A DNA stretch of 64,000 bases from assembly GCA_959601495.1 (NCBI GenBank), contig CAUGPT010000005.1, positions 1-64,000 of the forward strand, written 5' to 3'. Source of the DNA: Avispirillum sp959601495. GTDB lineage: Bacteria > Bacillota > Clostridia > Oscillospirales > CAG-272. The number at the start of each line of letters is the position of its first letter. The first letter of the stretch is position 1. Made by a program: the position numbers and the translations under genes. The notes below the pieces were generated by a model that was given only the letters and a program-made list of their open reading frames with translations, was not told the DNA's origin and ran no database searches. Below, piece after piece: positions 59,661 through 64,000 of the stretch.

Positions 59661-61466
59661 ATGAAAAAAGCGGTGTGTATTATCTCGGCGCTTTGCGCGG
59701 CAGCGGCGCTTCTGTACTCCTGCGGCGGTACGAAACTTGAAAAGACGGATATGGATATTGCCTCTGATACATACAAACCCTCATGCGCCGAGCCGGAGAG
59801 CGCGGCGATTTACGACGGCATTCTTTATACCGCCTGCACAGATAAAGTTCTTTCCTACGATATAGAAAACGACGAGGAAAAAGTGCTTCTCGACGGTCTG
59901 ACCGACTGTCGGCTCATAGCTGCGGGCGATGGGGAAGTATGGATATACGAAAGCGGCGGCAAAATGCTTATGTGCTTCGGCGTTGACGGCGCCGAAAAAA
60001 GAAGCTATCCGCTTGAGCCCAATCAGGAAAATACGGGTTTTTACGATTTGGCCGTAACCGACAATTATGCGGTGCTCTCCGAGTATACAGAGGACGGAAA
60101 AAACAGCGATCTGGCGGTCATTGACAAGAAAAGCGGAGACTGCCGCAGAATAGTCATTGACGAATACGACTATGTTATATCCGTGGACGCCGCAGAAAAG
60201 GACAACGTAGTATTGACTGCCGACGGCGAGGCAGTGCTGACCTTTGATACGAAAAAAGAAGAGATCCTTGATGAAAACTATATAACAGGCAGATTCGTTG
60301 ATTTTGCCGACTTCAACAAAGAAAGAAAAACGCTGTATATGTCCGTAAACAGCAGGGTCACGGCAGGTATCAGCAGCTACAGCCTTGCGGACCGCGAGCT
60401 TACGAATATTACGAGAACGGGTACGGTAACATCTGAAGATCTGGAGAACAATTATAAATACTGCCTTCCTCTCTGTATTTGCAGCGAGGGCAACGTGTTG
60501 GCATGGTATGACAGCGACGCAGGGGTGTACAATATTCAAAACCTTGACGGCGATGAAAATCGTATCACCGTTGCAAGCGTTGGCTTCGGTGAGAGTACCG
60601 AGGATGCCGTTGACCTGCTGTATTACAGCTTTGAAAAGAATACGGGCACGCGCGTGCGGGAAATAGTTTACGACACGGAAGAACAGATGAAAACGGCGCT
60701 TATGGGCGGCAAAGCCTTTGATATGCTTGTGGATACGGACCCGTTCTGCATAGCGTCCACCGCTTTTGACGATCTTTACACATACGGCGCCGTTGCCCAG
60801 AAAATTGAAAAATACGACCTCTCCGACCTGTTTGAAAAGGTCGCAGAGAAAAACGGAAGGCTTTTCGGCATACCGGTAGGCTTTCGCAGCGACGAATATA
60901 TATCTGCCCCGATCTCGGAGGAAAACTTCAACGAGTACTATGCAAATGACCCTCGCGGCAGCTGGAGGCGGGGAAGATACACGCAGGATCTTCTGCTGAG
61001 ATACGCGGCGGAGTATGTCCGACTGACGGAGGGTGAATGCCTTGACGGTGATTATTCGGAACTCAGAAAAACCATAAAAAACGCATACGATAAAAAAGAC
61101 GTTGAATACTCGGATATGATTGGCGTATGGAGCACAGACGGCGATCAGTTTGTTTCGAGTTATATGATGGTGTGCGCCGACTCGGTGAATAAAGATGCGG
61201 CGGAAAAGCTTCTGTGCGAGGCGATCCGCCTGTACTGCGGCGACAGCGGATTTGACAGAGAGCTTTTGTTTGAGGGCAGCATCAACTGCTTCATGTACGA
61301 TGAGATCGATCCGGAGAAGATAGCGTATCTTTACTACGAAAACGCAAGTGATGCGCTCGGCAAAGCAATAAACAAAGCCGCGGAGGAAATCAAAAACGGA
61401 GAATCGGGCGCGGATGAGACAGCGGATGAGCTTATAAACACGCTTGACAGTATGTTGAAAGAATGA
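59661..61466 (+). CDS. Lipoprotein: N-terminal propeller-like domain plus solute-binding domain
   Basis: The 601-aa protein has a signal peptide ending in lipobox LYSC (Cys about residue 21). Residues 30-300 show repeated short beta-strand patterns (IYDGILYTACTDKVLSYDIEND, GEVWIYESGGKMLMCFGVDG) like a beta-propeller. Residues about 305-601 resemble a family 1 sugar-binding protein (VDLLYYSFEKNTGTRVREIVY, ALMGGKAFDMLVDTDP, NGRLFGIPVGF). It precedes two sugar-type permease genes and should be the capture subunit of that importer. The ligand is unknown. Confidence 0.75.
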   Translation: MKKAVCIISALCAAAALLYSCGGTKLEKTDMDIASDTYKPSCAEPESAAIYDGILYTACTDKVLSYDIENDEEKVLLDGLTDCRLIAAGDGEVWIYESGGKMLMCFGVDGAEKRSYPLEPNQENTGFYDLAVTDNYAVLSEYTEDGKNSDLAVIDKKSGDCRRIVIDEYDYVISVDAAEKDNVVLTADGEAVLTFDTKKEEILDENYITGRFVDFADFNKERKTLYMSVNSRVTAGISSYSLADRELTNITRTGTVTSEDLENNYKYCLPLCICSEGNVLAWYDSDAGVYNIQNLDGDENRITVASVGFGESTEDAVDLLYYSFEKNTGTRVREIVYDTEEQMKTALMGGKAFDMLVDTDPFCIASTAFDDLYTYGAVAQKIEKYDLSDLFEKVAEKNGRLFGIPVGFRSDEYISAPISEENFNEYYANDPRGSWRRGRYTQDLLLRYAAEYVRLTEGECLDGDYSELRKTIKNAYDKKDVEYSDMIGVWSTDGDQFVSSYMMVCADSVNKDAAEKLLCEAIRLYCGDSGFDRELLFEGSINCFMYDEIDPEKIAYLYYENASDALGKAINKAAEEIKNGESGADETADELINTLDSMLKE

Positions 61467-61501
61467 CAGAGAATTTTTCCGAAAGGGGCGGAAAGCGGGA
61501 C

Positions 61502-61900
61502 ATGAAAAAGAAAACGCGGCGCGTGTGCGTCCTTGCGCTGTTTACGGCGTTCAATCTGTTTATGGTGCTTCTGTACTTTTTCGGCGGCGAGATCAGATAT
61601 GCGGCTGCGGCGAGCGCGGATTACGTGACCCCGTCGCATTATGAGTACGACGGACGCTTTTCCGTTTCGTCAGTTCCGGCGGGGAGCCTTATATACGACG
61701 AGGACGGCGGCACGTATGTTTACAGACTTGAGAGCCTCGGCTCGGGACTCGCAAAATTTTACAGGGTCGCAAAAGAGCCTGTCTCTGTCAGCCGCTCCGA
61801 CGCGGAGATGGCGGACATCGGGCTTGACAGCGGACTGTTTGTAAGAGAGCCGTCAGGCGTAAAAGAAGGACAGATCGTAAAACTCGGAGAGAAGAAATGA
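61502..61900 (+). CDS. Small membrane-anchored protein of the ABC importer operon
   Basis: The 132-aa product has a basic start (MKKKTRR), one membrane segment (about residues 8-27) and an extracellular beta-rich domain. The domain ends in GLFVREPSGVKEGQIVKLG, which faintly recalls the end of HlyD-type adaptors. I do not recognise the family. It overlaps the permease gene by 4 bp. The start is uncertain; an in-frame ATG at 61463 overlaps the upstream stop. Confidence 0.65.
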   Translation: MKKKTRRVCVLALFTAFNLFMVLLYFFGGEIRYAAAASADYVTPSHYEYDGRFSVSSVPAGSLIYDEDGGTYVYRLESLGSGLAKFYRVAKEPVSVSRSDAEMADIGLDSGLFVREPSGVKEGQIVKLGEKK

Positions 61901-62679
61901 AAAGATCGGTGCGCTCAGCGGCGCTTCTCGTGCCGTCCCTTGCGGGACTGGGACTTTGCTTTTTTTACCCTCTTGTGTACATAATTGCCGCATCCCTGAA
62001 GAAAGACCCGTTCTCGGGCGGCAGCGCTTTTTGGGGAAACTATAAAACGCTTTTCAAAAACGAATATTTTCAGAATGCGCTGAAAAACAGCCTTCTGTTT
62101 ACGCTTGTCGCCGTATTTGCTGCAATGGCAGTCGCCGTGGCGGTATCGTGCATGATATACGAAAAAGCGAAAAAGGCTCCGCTGTTGAGAAGCCTTTTCG
62201 TAATTCCGTTTCTTATGCCCTCGTCGCTTCTCGTCAGCGTCTGGAGCACTCTTTTTCCGAATGCCGCGCCGTTTTTCTCTCTTTGCGCGCTGTTCGTGAT
62301 AAAAAATTCGGGCATTGTGATAATGCTTCTGTCATCTGCGCTGTGCCGTGTGTCTGATGATATCAGAGCAGCTGCCGCCATAGACGGCGCCTGCGGGGTG
62401 CGGTTGTTTACATCCGTACTGCTTCCGGCAGTGTCGCCGAGCCTTTTGTTTACTTTTATTCTGACGCTTTCGTCAAGCACGGGCATATACAGAGAGTCGT
62501 ATCTTTTGTACGGCGAGTATCCCGGGCAGTCCGTATATATGATACAGAATTATCTCAACAATCATTTCATGAAGCTCAATTATCACTACGTTGCGGCGGG
62601 AGCGGCGGTTTTTACGGCTGTTGTAATGATAATGGCAATATGCGCAATGCGGCTTGAAAGGAGGCTCGGCTGTGAGTAA
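61897..62679 (+). CDS. Carbohydrate-type ABC transporter permease (MalF/UgpA family)
   Basis: The 260-aa protein has six helices and the cytoplasmic EAA loop AAAAIDGACGVRLFTSVLLP of binding-protein-dependent permeases. It overlaps the next permease by 8 bp. No ATPase gene is in the window, so a shared MsmX-like ATPase encoded elsewhere is likely. Confidence 0.88.
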   Translation: MKRSVRSAALLVPSLAGLGLCFFYPLVYIIAASLKKDPFSGGSAFWGNYKTLFKNEYFQNALKNSLLFTLVAVFAAMAVAVAVSCMIYEKAKKAPLLRSLFVIPFLMPSSLLVSVWSTLFPNAAPFFSLCALFVIKNSGIVIMLLSSALCRVSDDIRAAAAIDGACGVRLFTSVLLPAVSPSLLFTFILTLSSSTGIYRESYLLYGEYPGQSVYMIQNYLNNHFMKLNYHYVAAGAAVFTAVVMIMAICAMRLERRLGCE

Positions 62680-63421
62680 AAAGATCCTTTCAAATGCGGC
62701 GGGCGCCGCCGCGATCGCTTTCATGCTGCTTTGCACGGTGTTTCCGTTTGTGTACGCAGTTTGCAAAAGTCTGGGCGGATGGCGGGAGCTTCTTTTGTGG
62801 TCGCCGGGATTTACAAGGGCGTATTTCAATACGTTTCTGAGCGCCGCCGCCGTAACCGTTCTGAACATTGTCATAGCCGTTCCGTCGGCGTACTTTTTCA
62901 GAGTCTGCAAGGCAAAATTCAAAAATATCATATACGCGCTTTATATAGTTCTTCTGCTGCTGCCGTATCAGGCGACGATGCTGCCCGAGTATATGCTCGC
63001 ACAGCGCATGGGGACGTACGATACCCTGTGGTCTGTCATAATTCCGTCGGCATTTGCACCGCTCAGCGTGATAATACTTGCGCAGATGTTTCGCGCCGTA
63101 CCGGAGGAGGTATTGGAGGCTTACAGGCTTGAGAGCTCGTCACTTTTCGGCGAGATAGTGTATATGGCGATCCCCAATGCCGGAAACGGGATCGTTTGCT
63201 GTGCCGTTCTTACGTTTGCCGGCGCGTGGAATATGCTTGAGAGACCCATGAATCTTATAAATAAAGAGGGATATATGCTGATGCAGCAGTATATTTCCAC
63301 AATGAAAGCGCCGGAAATGTTTGCGGCCACGGCGGTGTCCGCCCTGCCGCTGCTGCTGTTGTTTGTCTTCGCTGAGGAGGGACTTCGCGGGCTTATCGTA
63401 GAAGATGTGAAAAGAATATAG
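62672..63421 (+). CDS. Carbohydrate-type ABC transporter permease (MalG/UgpE family)
   Basis: The 249-aa protein has six helices, a typical LPYQATMLPEYMLAQRMGTYDT stretch and an EAA-like loop (EVLEAYRLESSSLFGEIVYMAIP) in which the usual DGA is LES. It starts at GTG 62672 with AAAGGAGG upstream. It completes the importer's membrane pair. Confidence 0.88.
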   Translation: MSKKILSNAAGAAAIAFMLLCTVFPFVYAVCKSLGGWRELLLWSPGFTRAYFNTFLSAAAVTVLNIVIAVPSAYFFRVCKAKFKNIIYALYIVLLLLPYQATMLPEYMLAQRMGTYDTLWSVIIPSAFAPLSVIILAQMFRAVPEEVLEAYRLESSSLFGEIVYMAIPNAGNGIVCCAVLTFAGAWNMLERPMNLINKEGYMLMQQYISTMKAPEMFAATAVSALPLLLLFVFAEEGLRGLIVEDVKRI

Positions 63422-63440
63422 TACGCAGACACCGTGGCGA

Positions 63441-63472
63441 AAAAGCTCCGAGCCTTTGGCTCGGAGCTTTCT
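63441..63472 (+). terminator. Terminator after the ABC importer operon
   Basis: AAAAGCTCCGAGCC, TTT, GGCTCGGAGCTTT, same sequence as the terminator at 59390. Confidence 0.88.
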
Positions 63473-63474
63473 TA

Positions 63475-63625
63475 ATGAAGCGCGGCTGCGCCGCATGAAG
63501 CGCGGCTGTGCCGCATGAAGCGCGGATGCGCCGCATGAAAAATGAAGCGTGCTTCGCACATGAAGCGCGGCTGTGCCGCATGAAGCAGGGCTGTGCCGCA
63601 TGGAAAATGAAGCGCGCTTCATTTT
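63475..63625 (+). repeat. Tandem array of 20-bp ATGAAGCGCGGCTGYGCCGC units
   Basis: Units start at 63475, 63495, 63515, 63560 and 63580. They are interrupted by ATGAAAA plus a variant unit (63535-63559), and the array ends in the perfect 22-bp palindrome at 63604-63625. Each unit contains the self-complementary core GCGGCTGCGCCGC. There are no spacers as in CRISPR. Confidence 0.88.
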
Positions 63626-63646
63626 CATCCGACGCGTGCGCCGCTT

Positions 63647-64000
63647 TTACATTTCATATTCAAAGCTTGCGCGGTCGGACGAAAAAGCGCATATTGTTCT
63701 GCCTTCACAGCAAAAGCTGTATTCAGCGCTGACCGCTATCCCTTCGCGAATCATGCGCGACATTTTGCCGAATTGCGGGGCGCTGAGCGTATGGGAGGCG
63801 CCGCCGAGAAGCTTTGCGCGCAACGAATATCCGCCCTGGCGGATGATTATTTCGTCTCGTGCGGGGAACTCCGCCCGGGCCCCGCTGTAGGTGGCAAGCC
63901 TGTACTCCCGTTTCCCGCACATGACCGACGCTATGGTGCCGCAGATCTCGGCGGGGCCTATGGGCACGGTCGCCGCGGCGAGCATCAGAGACACATCCGG
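63647..64000 (-). CDS. Unknown protein, N-terminal part beyond window
   Basis: A minus-strand frame stays open to the right edge (118 codons visible). The visible C-terminal part is beta-rich with alternating hydrophobic residues, has three Cys and no membrane segment. I do not recognise it. It converges on the ABC operon, with the repeat array between them. Confidence 0.5.
   Translation of the reverse strand, partial: PDVSLMLAAATVPIGPAEICGTIASVMCGKREYRLATYSGARAEFPARDEIIIRQGGYSLRAKLLGGASHTLSAPQFGKMSRMIREGIAVSAEYSFCCEGRTICAFSSDRASFEYEM

Noticed and set aside
63475..63625. Tandem repeats as a CRISPR array
   Set aside because: Units are adjacent with no unique spacers and no cas genes are present.

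Overview
The window comes from a spore-forming member of the Firmicutes, most likely an uncultured Clostridia (Oscillospirales/Ruminococcaceae-like) from an animal gut. The evidence is the sporulation genes (spoVAC-D-E, spo0A, a spoVB-type flippase), a dockerin-bearing leucine-rich-repeat surface protein, a clostridial split glutamate synthase operon with an ANTAR antiterminator, a tetrahydrofolate riboswitch, strong SD sequences, frequent TTG/GTG starts and host-glycan genes (GH20 hexosaminidase, sialidase-like protein, HexNAc kinase, nagA/nagB). No phage, IS element, CRISPR array or rRNA was seen. One tRNA gene (Arg, CCU) is present.

Layout. 1-2.2 kb: end of a secreted LRR/dockerin protein and a small unknown gene. 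2.2-4.15 kb (minus): spoVAC-spoVAD-spoVAE. 4.25-8.46 kb: a five-gene acyl-lipid operon (acyl-AMP ligase with its own ACP, two PlsC acyltransferases, an ACP, an LRAT-like acyltransferase). 8.5-10.7 kb: feoA-feoB. 10.7-15.7 kb: GH20, a GHL10-type hydrolase, two small membrane proteins and a ComEC-like metallo-hydrolase. 15.9-16.7 kb (minus): spo0A. 16.9-19.7 kb: metN-metI-metQ behind a leader ORF and terminator/antiterminator. 19.8-21.9 kb (minus): folT-folC under a THF riboswitch. 21.9-26.8 kb: HexNAc kinase, capsule-type chain-length regulator/tyrosine kinase/phosphatase, sialidase-like protein, AbrB regulator. 26.9-27.9 kb: orphan PqqD and a YdcF-like protein. 27.95-36.65 kb: gltB1, gltB2, ferredoxin, oxidoreductase, gltB3, glnA, nitR-like ANTAR gene, then pyrG. 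36.8-46.1 kb: Ca-type P-ATPase, rlmB, a giant acidic membrane protein that looks like a catalytically dead P-type ATPase, and a double radical-SAM-related fusion. 46.2-51.7 kb (minus): DUF4363 and DUF421 proteins, a MATE exporter, a GrpB-pyrophosphatase fusion and the spoVB-like flippase. 51.9-56.8 kb: mtaB, then nagA-nagB-ROK kinase and tRNA-Arg. 57.0-59.4 kb: a second, FeoA-fused FeoB. 59.6-63.4 kb: a carbohydrate-type ABC importer with an unusual binding protein. 63.4-64 kb: a repeat array and a gene cut by the window end.

Functionally the genes support scavenging of host amino sugars (GH20, HexNAc kinase, NagA, NagB and ROK kinase give fructose-6-phosphate plus ammonia), nitrogen assimilation (split GOGAT plus GS, controlled at transcript level by an ANTAR protein), ferrous iron uptake twice over, methionine import and sporulation. 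The most unusual items are the pseudo-P-type ATPase, the Cys/Met-codon leader peptide with attenuator before metNIQ, the acyl-lipid/LRAT operon, the GrpB-PPase fusion and an alternating purine-pyrimidine promoter spacer in front of the glutamate synthase operon.
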